DNA from: Proteobacteria bacterium ST_bin14
GTDB taxonomy: Bacteria; Pseudomonadota; Alphaproteobacteria; Sphingomonadales; Sphingomonadaceae
Length of the DNA stretch: 64,000 nt
Assembly: GCA_002083655.1 (NCBI GenBank)
Contig: MSXR01000004.1
Location: 91,952 to 155,951 of the forward strand
Direction of reading: 5' to 3'
Both the position numbers and the translations under genes were made by a program. The notes beneath the pieces were generated by a model. It had not been told where the DNA came from. It saw nothing but the letters and a program-made list of their open reading frames with translations, and made no database searches. Shown here piece after piece: positions 17,407 through 26,265 of this stretch (the first letter of the stretch is position 1; each line of letters starts with the position of its first letter).

Positions 17407-18786
17407 TCACGCTGCCGCGCGGCGCCGTTCCTCCATTTCGACATTCAGCATCTCGGCGAGCAGGAAGGCGAGCTCCAGGCTCTGTCCGGCATTCAGACGC
17501 GGGTCGCAGTGCGTGTGGTATCGATCCGCCAAATCCATCTGCGTCACGTCCATCGCGCCGCCAGTGCATTCAGTGACGTTTTGCCCCGTCATTTCGACGT
17601 GAATCCCGCCCGCAATTGACCCTTCTGCGCGATGTACGGCAAAAAAGCCGCGAACTTCTGCCAAAATGCGATCAAAAGGTCGCGTTTTATAGCCATTATT
17701 GGTCTTGATGACGTTGCCGTGCATCGGATCGCAGCTCCACACCACCGGGTGCCCCGCCTGTTGCACCGCGCGGACCAGCTTGGGCAGCCCGGCCTCGATC
17801 TTGTCATGGCCATACCGCGTGATCAGCGTCATCCGCCCCGCCACCCGCGCCGGATTCAGCGTATCGAGCAGCCGCAGCAGCGCATCAGGCTCCAGGCTTG
17901 GACCGCATTTCATGCCAATCGGATTGCCCACCCCGCGCAAGAATTCGACATGCGCTGATCCTTCAAATCGCGTGCGATCGCCGATCCACAGCATGTGCGC
18001 CGAAGTGTCATACCAATCGCCGGTCAGCGAATCCTGTCGCGTCATCGCCTGCTCATAGGGGAGCAGCAGCGCTTCGTGGCTGGTATAGAATTGCGTGCCC
18101 TTTAGTTGCGGCACCGTTTCCGGGTTGATCCCGCAAGCTTCCATGAATTCAAGCGCTTCGCCGATTCGGTCGGCGACGTCGGCGAACTTCTTCGCCCAGG
18201 GGCTGCGACCCATGAAATCATGCGTCCAGCGGTGCACCTGGTGCAGGTTGGCATAGCCACCACTGGCAAAGGCGCGCAGCAGGTTAAGCGTGGCGGCGGA
18301 TTGCAGATATCCCTGCACCATCCGTTTGGGATCAGGCGCGCGGCCTTCCGGCGTGAAGGCGATATCGTTGACGTTATCGCCCCGGTAACTGGGCAGTTCC
18401 ACGCCGTCGATCACCTCGGTATCGGCAGAGCGCGGCTTGGCGAACTGGCCGGCCATGCGCCCCAGCTTTACCGTCGGCAGTTTGGAGGCAAAGGTGAGCA
18501 CGACTGCCATCTGCAGCAACACGCGGAAGGTGTCGCGGATGTTGTTGGGGTGAAATTCGGCAAAGCTTTCAGCGCAATCGCCGCCCTGCAGCAGGAAAGC
18601 CTTACCTTCCACCACGCGGGCCAGATCGACCGTCAGGTCGCGCGCCTCGCCCGCAAAGACCAGCGGAGGATAGGTGCGCAGCGTATCCGTCGCCGCGGTC
18701 AGCGCAGCGGGATCGGGATAGTGTGGCAGCTGGCGCGCTTCATGCGTGGTCCAGCTTTCGGGGGCCCAATTGGCGGCCATGATCAT
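17407..18786 (-). CDS. 3-deoxy-7-phosphoheptulonate synthase, class II
   Basis: A 459-residue plant-type (AroA-II) DAHP synthase, first step of the shikimate pathway, condensing PEP and erythrose 4-phosphate. Seen: NWAPESWTTHEARQLPHYPD start, AFLLQGGDCAESFAEF near residue 65, RMAGQFAKPRS near 110, GMKCGPSLEPDALLR near 300 and VWSCDPMHGNVIKT near 350. Length is typical. The first of two in-frame ATGs (18786, 18780) is used; no clear SD was seen for either. It stands alone between tRNA-Glu and a dehydrogenase gene. Confidence 0.96.
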   Translation of the reverse strand: MIMAANWAPESWTTHEARQLPHYPDPAALTAATDTLRTYPPLVFAGEARDLTVDLARVVEGKAFLLQGGDCAESFAEFHPNNIRDTFRVLLQMAVVLTFASKLPTVKLGRMAGQFAKPRSADTEVIDGVELPSYRGDNVNDIAFTPEGRAPDPKRMVQGYLQSAATLNLLRAFASGGYANLHQVHRWTHDFMGRSPWAKKFADVADRIGEALEFMEACGINPETVPQLKGTQFYTSHEALLLPYEQAMTRQDSLTGDWYDTSAHMLWIGDRTRFEGSAHVEFLRGVGNPIGMKCGPSLEPDALLRLLDTLNPARVAGRMTLITRYGHDKIEAGLPKLVRAVQQAGHPVVWSCDPMHGNVIKTNNGYKTRPFDRILAEVRGFFAVHRAEGSIAGGIHVEMTGQNVTECTGGAMDVTQMDLADRYHTHCDPRLNAGQSLELAFLLAEMLNVEMEERRRAAA

Positions 18787-18885
18787 GTGTCCAGTCGTAG
18801 GGAAATTCGGCCAATGCCCATGCGCGTAATCAGCGATGCGCGCAATGCTGGAATGGACTTCGGCGGTATCAGGATTGGTGTTGCG

Positions 18886-19821
18886 TCAATAGCCTGCGTC
18901 GAGATCAACCACGTTCGTCATTGCTTCCCCCGCCATGAAAGCGCGCAAATTCTGGAGAAACAAGGCGGTTGCGCGCTGGAACATCTTCGTTTGGCTGCGG
19001 CCTGACAGGTGCATGGTGTGGATGGTATTGGGCGCGGACCATAGCGGGTGTTCCGGCGGCAACGGTTCCGGCGTGACAACGTCGAGGAACGCACCAGCGA
19101 TGCGGCGCTTGGTGAGGGCGTCGATCAGCGCATCCTGATCGACCATGTCGCCGCGCGCGATGTTGATCAGCCATGCGCTGTTTTTCATCGCGGTCAGTTC
19201 GGGCGCGCCGATCAACGTTTTCGTCTGGTCCGTGGAGGGCGCGGCGAGGATCACCCAGTCGAAATCGCCAATTTTGTCCGCCCATTGATCAGGCGTCAGC
19301 GTGCCATCGCGCCCTGACCGGGTGACGCCGGTGATGCCCACGCCAAACGCCGCCAGCCGATCACCGATTAGCTTGCCGATGGCACCATAGCCGATGATCA
19401 GCGCGGTGGTGTCGAGTAGTTCGATCTGGCCGGGCGCCGCAATCGTCCATTCGTGGCGGTCCGCAATCCGCACCACTTCGTCAAAGCGCTTCGCAGCGGC
19501 GAGCACGCCCATCACCGCATATTCCGCCACCGCGACGGCGTTAATGCCAACGCCATTGGTCAGCACCGTCCCGCGCGCCTTCAACAGCGGTAGCGGAAAG
19601 GCATCCAGCCCCGCATAGATGGTGCTGACCCATTTCAGCTTTTCACCCGCCGCCACCGCATCGGCGGTCCATGCCGGACGCTGCATATCAACCCAGGCGA
19701 TATCGGCATCGGCGACCATTGCGGTGGCCTCTTCGTGATTGGCGAACCACGCAACGTCGAGCCCGGCGGGCAATTGCGGTTCGATGAGTGGACGGGCGAG
19801 GGCGGGGAGGACAGCTTTCAT
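18886..19821 (-). CDS. D-2-hydroxyacid dehydrogenase family protein
   Basis: A 311-residue NAD(P)-dependent D-isomer 2-hydroxyacid dehydrogenase. The Rossmann motif TALIIGYGAIGKLIG lies near residue 145. Catalytic residues: Arg in LINIARGDMVD, Glu in DVVTPEPLPPEHPLW and His in HTMHLSGRS. The start ATG 19821 has AAGGG about 7 bases upstream. An in-frame upstream extension to 19932 runs through a palindromic repeat and is not protein-like. The substrate is undetermined; GhrA/SerA-like relatives are broad. Confidence 0.88.
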   Translation of the reverse strand: MKAVLPALARPLIEPQLPAGLDVAWFANHEEATAMVADADIAWVDMQRPAWTADAVAAGEKLKWVSTIYAGLDAFPLPLLKARGTVLTNGVGINAVAVAEYAVMGVLAAAKRFDEVVRIADRHEWTIAAPGQIELLDTTALIIGYGAIGKLIGDRLAAFGVGITGVTRSGRDGTLTPDQWADKIGDFDWVILAAPSTDQTKTLIGAPELTAMKNSAWLINIARGDMVDQDALIDALTKRRIAGAFLDVVTPEPLPPEHPLWSAPNTIHTMHLSGRSQTKMFQRATALFLQNLRAFMAGEAMTNVVDLDAGY

Positions 19822-19850
19822 ATCGTACCCTTTTCCTTCAGTTCTGCCGT

Positions 19851-19935
19851 CACCTTGAACTCGTTTCAGGGTCCGCTGCGCCTCAGCCGCGAGGGGCATG
19901 GGGCGCGGTGGATGCTGAAACAAGTTCAGCATGAC
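19851..19935. repeat. REP-like double palindrome
   Basis: Two hairpins in a head-to-tail pair: CCTTGAA...TTCAGGG (19853-19871, one wobble) and the perfect TGCTGAA-ACAAG-TTCAGCA (about 19913-19931). The TGAAC...GTTTCAG and CTGAAACAAGTTCAGCATGAC wording is the common sphingomonad intergenic repeat. It sits between divergently unrelated genes (cysS stop, dehydrogenase start). Confidence 0.8.
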
Positions 19936-19971
19936 ACCAAGTGGCTATGGAGCGCAATTTCCCAGCCTGGG

Positions 19972-21414
19972 TCAGATGCTGATTTTCCAATCCCACTCCA
20001 GTGGATCGCCGTCCATCACCTCGACCCCCGCGGCGGTCAGCGCGTCGCGGATGGCGTCGGAAACGGCGAAATCCTTTGCGACGCGAGCCTCTTTGCGGGC
20101 GGCGAGCTGGGTTTCGATGTCGGTTTCGGTCAGGGCGGCAGAAGCGGGGCGGACGCGAAGGTCGGCGCGAGTGAGCAACGCTAATCCCAACCCAAATGCT
20201 TTATCAAAGTCGCCCAGCGCAGCCAGCCGATCAGTCGGAGACAATTTCTTGTCGGCGAGCATCTCATCAAGGACGGGCAGGGCGCGAGCGGTGTTCAGAT
20301 CATCTGACACCGCCTCGTCGAGCCGCGCTCGATAGGGGGCCGCATCTCCCTTTGCCGTCCCATCATCGCGTGAGCGGAGCCCCTCGACAGCCATTACCAG
20401 TCGCTTCAGCCGCACGCTGGCCGCCGCCAGATTGTCCCACGTAAACTCAAGCTCGCTGCGATAATGCGCCTGCAGGCACATCAGGCGATAGGCGAGGGGG
20501 TGGAAGCCAGCATCGATCAGCGTCTGCAGCCGCAGGAAATCGCCGCTCGATTTGGACATTTTGCCGCGCCGATCGACCAGAAAATTATTGTGCATCCAGA
20601 TGCGTGCGCCCGTGAAGGTCGGGTCGCTATCCGCGCACCCGCAAAACGCCTGGTTCTGGGCGATTTCATTGGGGTGATGAATCTCGCGGTGATCGATGCC
20701 GCCGGTGTGAATGTCGAACGGGTGGCCAAGGTGCTGCAGGCTCATCACCGAGCATTCGAGGTGCCAGCCCGGCGCGCCCCGCCCCCAAGGCGAGTCCCAT
20801 TCCATCTGGCGCTGTTCGCCGGGTGGTGATTTGCGCCAGATCGCAAAATCCGCCGCGTGGCGCTTACCGGATACGGGATCGATCCGGCTTTCGCCTTCAT
20901 CCGTCGCGGCACGCGCAAGCGCGCCATAATGCGGCACTTTCGAGGTGTCGAAATACAGCCCACCCTCAATCTCGTAGCAATCAGCTTCGATCTTTTTCGC
21001 GAAATCGATCATTTGCGGAATGTGATCGGTGGCGACGGTCCATTCAGTGGTGGTGGTGATGTTCAACCGGGCCACATCTTGCTTGAACGCATCGGTGTAA
21101 TGCGCAGCGATTTCCCAGATCGATTTGGCCTGCGCCGCAGCGGCCTTTTCCATTTTGTCGTCGCCGGCATCGGCGTCGCTGGTCAAATGCCCGACATCGG
21201 TAATGTTGATGATGTGCTTGGTCGGAAACCCTTTCCACCGCAGCACCCGCCCCAGCGTGTCGGCAAACAGGAAGGCGCGCATGTTGCCGATATGCTGGTA
21301 GTTATACACCGTCGGCCCGCAGGTGTAGACGCGCACGTCATCAGGCCGGATTGGCTCGAACGTTTCGACCTGTCGGGAAAGGCTGTTATAAAGCTTCAGC
21401 GGCGTATCAGTCAT
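19972..21414 (-). CDS. cysS: Cysteine--tRNA ligase
   Basis: A 480-residue class I synthetase that charges tRNA-Cys in the cytoplasm. Seen: Zn-ligand CGPTVYNYQHIGNMRAF (including the HIGH-type HIGN) at residues 28-44, WHLECSVM near 210, the His ligands in GGIDHREIHHPNEIAQ, and KMSKSSGDF near 270. The start MTDTPLKLYNS at 21414 matches the family; the in-frame extension upstream does not. It is divergent from rpsU. Confidence 0.97.
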   Translation of the reverse strand: MTDTPLKLYNSLSRQVETFEPIRPDDVRVYTCGPTVYNYQHIGNMRAFLFADTLGRVLRWKGFPTKHIINITDVGHLTSDADAGDDKMEKAAAAQAKSIWEIAAHYTDAFKQDVARLNITTTTEWTVATDHIPQMIDFAKKIEADCYEIEGGLYFDTSKVPHYGALARAATDEGESRIDPVSGKRHAADFAIWRKSPPGEQRQMEWDSPWGRGAPGWHLECSVMSLQHLGHPFDIHTGGIDHREIHHPNEIAQNQAFCGCADSDPTFTGARIWMHNNFLVDRRGKMSKSSGDFLRLQTLIDAGFHPLAYRLMCLQAHYRSELEFTWDNLAAASVRLKRLVMAVEGLRSRDDGTAKGDAAPYRARLDEAVSDDLNTARALPVLDEMLADKKLSPTDRLAALGDFDKAFGLGLALLTRADLRVRPASAALTETDIETQLAARKEARVAKDFAVSDAIRDALTAAGVEVMDGDPLEWDWKISI

Positions 21415-21562
21415 CGCGCGGCCATAGCGGCGTGTGCCGCGCGCCGCAATTCGCTGCCAATTGACTTGATATGCCGGTGCCACGCTGTTAGGGGCTGCCC
21501 GATACGGCGCGGAGTCACCTCTACGACGACGTTAATCTATTTATCCGGAGACCTGGGCGTTT

Positions 21563-21769
21563 ATGCAAATCATCGTTCGCGACAATAACGTCGATCAGGC
21601 GCTGCGCGCCCTGAAAAAGAAGCTGCAGCGCGAAGGCGTTTATCGTGAGATGAAGCTGCGCCGTCATTACGAAAAGCCATCGGAAAAGCGGGCGCGTGAG
21701 CGGGCCGCCGCTGTACGCCGTGCGCGCAAGCTGGAGCGTAAGCGCCTGGAGCGTGACGGCGCACGGTAA
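21563..21769 (+). CDS. rpsU: 30S ribosomal protein S21
   Basis: A 68-residue basic protein starting MQIIVRDNNVDQALRALKKK, with the REGVYREMKLRRHYEKPSEKR core (quoted as fragments) of S21, which helps 30S subunits at initiation. CCGGAG lies about 11 bases before the ATG. A hairpin follows the stop (21785-21810). Confidence 0.97.
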   Translation: MQIIVRDNNVDQALRALKKKLQREGVYREMKLRRHYEKPSEKRARERAAAVRRARKLERKRLERDGAR

Positions 21770-21784
21770 GCTACCGGTCGTTCA

Positions 21785-21810
21785 GGATGCGGGGCCGGTG
21801 CCCTGCATCC
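21785..21810 (+). terminator. Stem-loop after rpsU
   Basis: GGATGCGGGG (21785-21794), loop CCGGTG, CCCTGCATCC (21801-21810): a 10-bp stem with one G-U pair. There is no T run, so it may attenuate or stabilise rather than terminate between rpsU and the FKBP gene. Confidence 0.45.
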
Positions 21811-21844
21811 GCTGATGATACTCAAAATTGCTGGAAACGTCCCC

Positions 21845-22465
21845 ATGTCGATCACCGCCGTGCCAATTCCGCCTACCAAGCGTGGAACGTTGACGTTGCT
21901 GTGGGTGGGGATTGCGCTGGCCGTGGCGCTGGCGGGGATGCTCGCCTTTTTCGGTACCGCCCGCGCGGTAGCCGACAAGGGCGATAACGCCACGTTCTTG
22001 GCCTATAACAAAACGCAGGCTGGCGTGGTGGAAACCGAATCGGGCCTGCAATACCGCGTGATCAAGGAAGGCGCCGGCGATCTTCAGCCGACCGATACTG
22101 ATGTCGCGTTGATCAACTACACCGGATCGCTGCGGGATGGCAGCGTGTTCGATGCTTCCAAACAGCCGACACCTCTTCCCGTCGCCGGCGTTGTGAAGGG
22201 CTTTTCGGAAGCACTGAAGGCGATGAAGAAGGGCGGTAAAATCCGCGCCTGGATCAAGCCTGAGCTGGGCTATGGCGAACAATCGCCCGATCCTGCCAAG
22301 TTGCCGCCCGGCTCGATCCTGATCTTTGATATCGAACTGATCGAATTCCTGCCCGAAAGCGTGCTGCGTCAGGCGCAGCAGCAACAGCAGATGCAGCAGC
22401 AATTGCAGCAGCAGATTCAAGGTGGTCCACCACAGCCGCAGGGCGCGCCGCAACCCACGCGGTAA
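21845..22465 (+). CDS. Membrane-anchored FKBP-type peptidyl-prolyl isomerase with Gln-rich tail
   Basis: A 206-residue protein. Residues 14-43 form one transmembrane/signal-anchor helix (LLWVGIALAVALAGMLAFF). An FKBP domain (about 58-170) has VETESGLQYRVIKEGAGD, TDVALINYTGSLRDGSVFD and ELGYGEQSPDPAKLPPGS (fragments) and ends SILIFDIELIEF. It would catalyse prolyl isomerisation in the periplasm. The last 35 residues are Gln/Pro-rich with runs such as QQQQQMQQQLQQQ. Start ATG 21845 is chosen; an in-frame ATG at 21815 adds ten residues. Same strand as rpsU. Confidence 0.88.
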   Translation: MSITAVPIPPTKRGTLTLLWVGIALAVALAGMLAFFGTARAVADKGDNATFLAYNKTQAGVVETESGLQYRVIKEGAGDLQPTDTDVALINYTGSLRDGSVFDASKQPTPLPVAGVVKGFSEALKAMKKGGKIRAWIKPELGYGEQSPDPAKLPPGSILIFDIELIEFLPESVLRQAQQQQQMQQQLQQQIQGGPPQPQGAPQPTR

Positions 22466-22630
22466 TTTGGCAGGGCGGCTCCCAGTTCGCTCAGTCCGAA
22501 CGGCTTGGTAGCGGCGAAAAATAACCGCTACCGGGTCTTTCGGGTGCGCAGTACGTTATCGTGAATGCACCTTGCGCACTTGCACCGTGTCGATGGCGCG
22601 CGCAGAGCGACCGCGAGAGGTGATGTCGCC

Positions 22631-24043
22631 ATGTTCGATAGTTTCGACCCGATTATTCTCGCGCGGATTCAGTTCGCCTTCACCGTCAGCTTTCATTTTA
22701 TCTTTCCCGCTTTCTCGATCGGGCTGGCCAGCTATCTGGCGGTGCTGGAGGGGCTGTGGCTGCGCACCAAGAACATGGTTTACCTCGACCTGTTCAAATT
22801 CTGGCTCAAGATTTTCGCCGTCACGTTCGCAATGGGCGTCGTGTCCGGCATCGTCATGTCCTATCAATTCGGGACCAACTGGGCGGTGTTTTCAGACAAG
22901 ACCGGGCCGATTTTGGGGCCATTGCTCGCTTATGAGGTGCTGACGGCATTTTTCCTGGAAGCCGGTTTTCTCGGGGTCATGCTGTTCGGGATGAGCAAGG
23001 TCGGGCCGAAGCTGCACTTTGCCGCCACCCTGATGGTTGCGGTGGGCACGTTCATCTCGGCATTCTGGATTCTCTCCGCGAACAGCTGGATGCAGACGCC
23101 GCAGGGGTGGGGCATTAACGACAAGGGGCAGTTTGTCATGGTCGATGGCTGGCTGTCAGTCATCTTCAACCCCAGCTTCCCGTATCGGCTGGTCCACACG
23201 GTGATGGGCGCGTATTTAACGACCGCGCTGGTGGTGGGTGCGGTGGGTGCGTGGCACTTACTGAAAGACAATGCTGAGCCGCATGCGCGCAAAATGTTCG
23301 CGATGGCGATGGGGATGATCATGGTGGTCGCCCCGTTGCAGATTTTGGCGGGTGACGAGCATGGGCTGAACACTCTGGAGTATCAGCCCGCCAAGATCAT
23401 GGCGATGGAGGGGCATTACAAAAATCATCCAAATGGCGCGCCGCTCATTCTGTTCGGCATTCCGAATTCGGCTGAACGCCGGATCGATTATGCGATTGAG
23501 ATTCCAAAGGCTTCGTCACTGATTCTGAAGCACGATATGAACGCGCCGCTCGCCGGGTTGGAGAGCATGCCGCTGGATAAGCAACCGCCGGTGGCAATCC
23601 TGTTCTGGTCGTTTCGGGTGATGGTGGGCCTGGGGTTGGCGATGCTGGCACTGGGCATCTGGGGGCTTATCGCACGGGTGAGGGGTACGCTGTACAATTG
23701 GGTGTGGCTGCACCGGCTTGCGCTGGTGATGGGGCCTGCGGGCTTTGTTGCGGTAATTGCCGGGTGGATCACAACCGAAGTCGGACGCCAGCCCTATACG
23801 GTGTATGGCCTGCTCCGCACCGTCGACAGTGCGTCACCGCTGGCCGCGCCCGCCGTGGCCGCATCGCTGATCGCCTTCGTGGTCGTATATTTCGCGGTGT
23901 TCGGCGTCGGCACCTGGTACATATTAAAGCTGATGGCGGCGGGTGTGCATGTCGGCGAAGCCGAGGATGATGGCGCGCCGATCCGCACTGGTGGTGTCGG
24001 GTCAGCCGGCTCAGCGCACGAATTTGCGGAGCAGATCGCATGA
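22631..24043 (+). CDS. cydA: Cytochrome bd-type ubiquinol oxidase subunit I
   Basis: A 470-residue, nine-helix haem subunit that oxidises quinol and reduces oxygen to water in the inner membrane. Haem-ligand context FTVSFHFIFPAFSIG is near residue 20, and GRQPYTVYGLLRT near 390 is the GRQPW-type motif with Tyr for Trp. The length and short Q-loop fit the CIO-like (cyanide-insensitive) subgroup. AGAGG lies 10 bases before ATG 22631. The 4-base overlap with cydB marks an operon. Confidence 0.95.
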   Translation: MFDSFDPIILARIQFAFTVSFHFIFPAFSIGLASYLAVLEGLWLRTKNMVYLDLFKFWLKIFAVTFAMGVVSGIVMSYQFGTNWAVFSDKTGPILGPLLAYEVLTAFFLEAGFLGVMLFGMSKVGPKLHFAATLMVAVGTFISAFWILSANSWMQTPQGWGINDKGQFVMVDGWLSVIFNPSFPYRLVHTVMGAYLTTALVVGAVGAWHLLKDNAEPHARKMFAMAMGMIMVVAPLQILAGDEHGLNTLEYQPAKIMAMEGHYKNHPNGAPLILFGIPNSAERRIDYAIEIPKASSLILKHDMNAPLAGLESMPLDKQPPVAILFWSFRVMVGLGLAMLALGIWGLIARVRGTLYNWVWLHRLALVMGPAGFVAVIAGWITTEVGRQPYTVYGLLRTVDSASPLAAPAVAASLIAFVVVYFAVFGVGTWYILKLMAAGVHVGEAEDDGAPIRTGGVGSAGSAHEFAEQIA

Positions 24044-25044
24044 ACATCAACTATGATCTGTCGACGATTTGGGCGTTCATCATCGCCTTTGCCGTGTTCG
24101 CCTATGTGGTGCTCGATGGCTTTGACCTGGGCATTGGCATCCTGTTTCCCGAATTCGCGGTGGGCAAGGAACGCGATCAGGCGATGAACGCGATCGCGCC
24201 GGTGTGGGATGGCAACGAGACTTGGCTGGTGCTGGGCGGCGGCGGGTTGTTCGCGGCGTTTCCGCTCGCCTATGCGATCATCATGCCCGCGCTATACCCG
24301 CCGATTATCGCGATGCTGCTGGGGCTGGTGTTTCGAGGCGTGGCGTTTGAATTTCGGTGGCGCGACCCCAGCCACCGCAAATTCTGGGACGCGGCGTTTA
24401 CGGGTGGGTCGATTATTGCTGCGCTGTCACAAGGCATTATCCTTGGCGCGCTGTTGCAGGGGGTGGCGGTGACAGGCCGGGCCTATTCGGGCGGGTGGCT
24501 TGATTGGCTCACGCCGTTCTCGCTCCTTACCGGGGGTAGCGTGGTGGCCGGCTATGCGCTGTTGGGCGCGTGCTGGCTGATCGCGAAGACCGAGGGACAG
24601 ACGCAGGCACATGCTTACCGTCTTGCGCGCAAATTCGGGCTGGTCACGCTGGCCGCAATTGCTGCCGTCAGCGCCGCGACTCCCTTTCTCGATCAGGATT
24701 ATTACAGCCGCTGGCTTACCTTCCCCAACATATTACTGGTTGCACCGGTGCCAGTTATGGTCGCGGCGCTGGGTGTTTATTTCTGGAGAGCGTTAGGCAA
24801 AAACGCGCAGATTGTGCCGTTCGTTACTGTACTTGGCTTGTTTGCGCTCAGCTTTGCCGGGCTTGGGATCAGCATGTTCCCTTATATTATCCCGCCCAGC
24901 GTTTCGATCTGGGATGCCGCCGCACCGGAGAACAGCCAAATCTTTATGCTGATCGGCGTGGGACTGATGATGCCGCTGATCCTTGGCTATACTGGCTGGG
25001 CCTATTGGGTGTTCCGCGGCAAGGTGGGCGAGGGGTATCATTAA
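24040..25044 (+). CDS. cydB: Cytochrome bd-type ubiquinol oxidase subunit II
   Basis: A 334-residue polytopic subunit (about eight to nine helices). Typical segments: YVVLDGFDLGIGILFP near residue 25, PVWDGNETWLVLGGGGLFAAFP near 55, FRGVAFEFRWRD near 95 and SMFPYIIPPSVSIWDAAAP near 285 (quoted in part). It partners CydA. Its TAA shares one base with the ATG of the small subunit that follows. Confidence 0.96.
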   Translation: MNINYDLSTIWAFIIAFAVFAYVVLDGFDLGIGILFPEFAVGKERDQAMNAIAPVWDGNETWLVLGGGGLFAAFPLAYAIIMPALYPPIIAMLLGLVFRGVAFEFRWRDPSHRKFWDAAFTGGSIIAALSQGIILGALLQGVAVTGRAYSGGWLDWLTPFSLLTGGSVVAGYALLGACWLIAKTEGQTQAHAYRLARKFGLVTLAAIAAVSAATPFLDQDYYSRWLTFPNILLVAPVPVMVAALGVYFWRALGKNAQIVPFVTVLGLFALSFAGLGISMFPYIIPPSVSIWDAAAPENSQIFMLIGVGLMMPLILGYTGWAYWVFRGKVGEGYH

Positions 25045-25169
25045 TGGCACCCGAGGCGCCACGCCCTGTGTTGTGGCGGCAATTGGCCTGGATGGCGGCA
25101 ATCTGGGCAGCGAGCGTGGCCGCGTTGGCAGTGGTCGCCAAACTGCTGCGCTGGTGGCTGGTGCCGTGA
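25044..25169 (+). CDS. Small bd-oxidase subunit (DUF2474, CydX-like)
   Basis: A 41-residue single-span peptide: basic/polar start, WRQLAWMAAIWAASVAALA and then VVAKLLRWWLV. This is the DUF2474 pattern, the tiny third subunit that accompanies CIO-type cydAB and is thought to stabilise the complex. The start codon overlaps the cydB stop (TAATG), so expression is coupled. Confidence 0.88.
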   Translation: MAPEAPRPVLWRQLAWMAAIWAASVAALAVVAKLLRWWLVP

Positions 25170-25181
25170 TGAAATGGCGGC

Positions 25182-26138
25182 CTATCGCAGCCGAAGTTCA
25201 CCACGATCGATCGCGCTTAGAAACGTTGCATAGGCGTCGGCCAACCCCGCTTCGAGGCTGAAACGCGGTTTCCAGCCCGTCGCGAACAGCTTGCTGACGT
25301 CAAGCAGCTTGCGCGGTGTGCCGTCGGGTTTTGACGGATCGGTGATGATCGCGGCATCGAGCCCGACGACATCCAAAATCGTCTGCGTGACGGCATAAAT
25401 CGTGGTGTCTTGCCCGGTGCCTACGTTGATGTGCTGCGCTGCTGAATAGGTTTTGAGAAGATGGACGAGCGCGTCGGCTGCATCGTCGACATGCATGAAT
25501 TCGCGGTACACCTGCCCCGTGCCCCAAATCTCTACGCTCGATGCGCCTGCCAGCTTCGCTTCGTGCGCCTTTCGGATCAGCGCCGGGATCACATGCCCAT
25601 TGTCGAGGTTATAATTGTCGCCGGGACCGTACAGATTGGTGGGCATCGCCGAAATAAAGTCAGCACCATATTCGCTACGATACGCCTCGCATAGTTTCAG
25701 CCCCGCGATCTTCGCCAGCGCATAAGCTTCGTTGGTTGGCTCCAGCGCCGATGTCAGCAGTGCGTCTTCAGTAATCGGCTGGTCCGCAAATTTGGGATAG
25801 ATGCACGAAGATCCCAGAAACAGAAGCTTTTCGACCCCAGCATTGTACGATGCCGCGATCACATTATTCTGAATGATCAAATTATCGAGCATGAATTCAA
25901 CCGGATAGGTCTTATTCGCCATAATTCCCCCGACCTTGGCCGCTGCGAGAATGACGGCATCCGGCCGCGTTTTACGGATGAAGAGATCGACGGCAGCTTC
26001 GTTGCGCAGGTCAAGATCAGCGCGAGCGGCGGTGACAACGGTACAATTTTCGCGAGCGAGCCTTCGCACCAAGGCTGACCCGACCATGCCGTTGTGCCCA
26101 GCTATAAAAACTGTCTTTCTATCAATAGAAAACGACAT
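25182..26138 (-). CDS. fcl: GDP-L-fucose synthase
   Basis: A 318-residue SDR enzyme that converts GDP-4-keto-6-deoxymannose to GDP-L-fucose. Seen: VFIAGHNGMVGSALVRRL (NADP loop), AAKVGGIMANKTYPVEF, FLGSSCIYPKFADQP, the catalytic YALAKIAGLKLCEAYR (Tyr-x3-Lys), and PTNLYGPGDNY. Its usual partner gmd is not in this window. A 127-bp AT-rich gap precedes it. Part of the polysaccharide cluster. Confidence 0.95.
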   Translation of the reverse strand: MSFSIDRKTVFIAGHNGMVGSALVRRLARENCTVVTAARADLDLRNEAAVDLFIRKTRPDAVILAAAKVGGIMANKTYPVEFMLDNLIIQNNVIAASYNAGVEKLLFLGSSCIYPKFADQPITEDALLTSALEPTNEAYALAKIAGLKLCEAYRSEYGADFISAMPTNLYGPGDNYNLDNGHVIPALIRKAHEAKLAGASSVEIWGTGQVYREFMHVDDAADALVHLLKTYSAAQHINVGTGQDTTIYAVTQTILDVVGLDAAIITDPSKPDGTPRKLLDVSKLFATGWKPRFSLEAGLADAYATFLSAIDRGELRLR

Positions 26139-26265
26139 TATTCTGCCTCAGAGCTGTGTAATTTAATCGCGCATAATTATATTGCGAACAATTTCGTAAT
26201 ATGAATAAATTTTATTTATCGCCTTAAAATTTAAAGGTTTATTTTACGCCCAGAGGGTGTGATTT
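26139..26265 (-). promoter_or_regulatory. AT-rich upstream region of fcl
   Basis: Between the sugar-transferase stop and the fcl start. In 26161-26220 only 13 of 60 bases are G or C, against a window that is clearly GC-rich. Runs such as AATAAATTTTATTTATC suggest promoter melting or a nucleoid-protein target. No exact -35/-10 pair was fixed. Confidence 0.5.

Noticed and set aside
18106..19005. 299-codon plus-strand frame
   Set aside because: Antisense to the DAHP synthase and dehydrogenase genes, with no recognisable domain.
19822..19932. N-terminal extension of the 2-hydroxyacid dehydrogenase
   Set aside because: It is the translation of a REP palindrome, and an SD lies just before ATG 19821.
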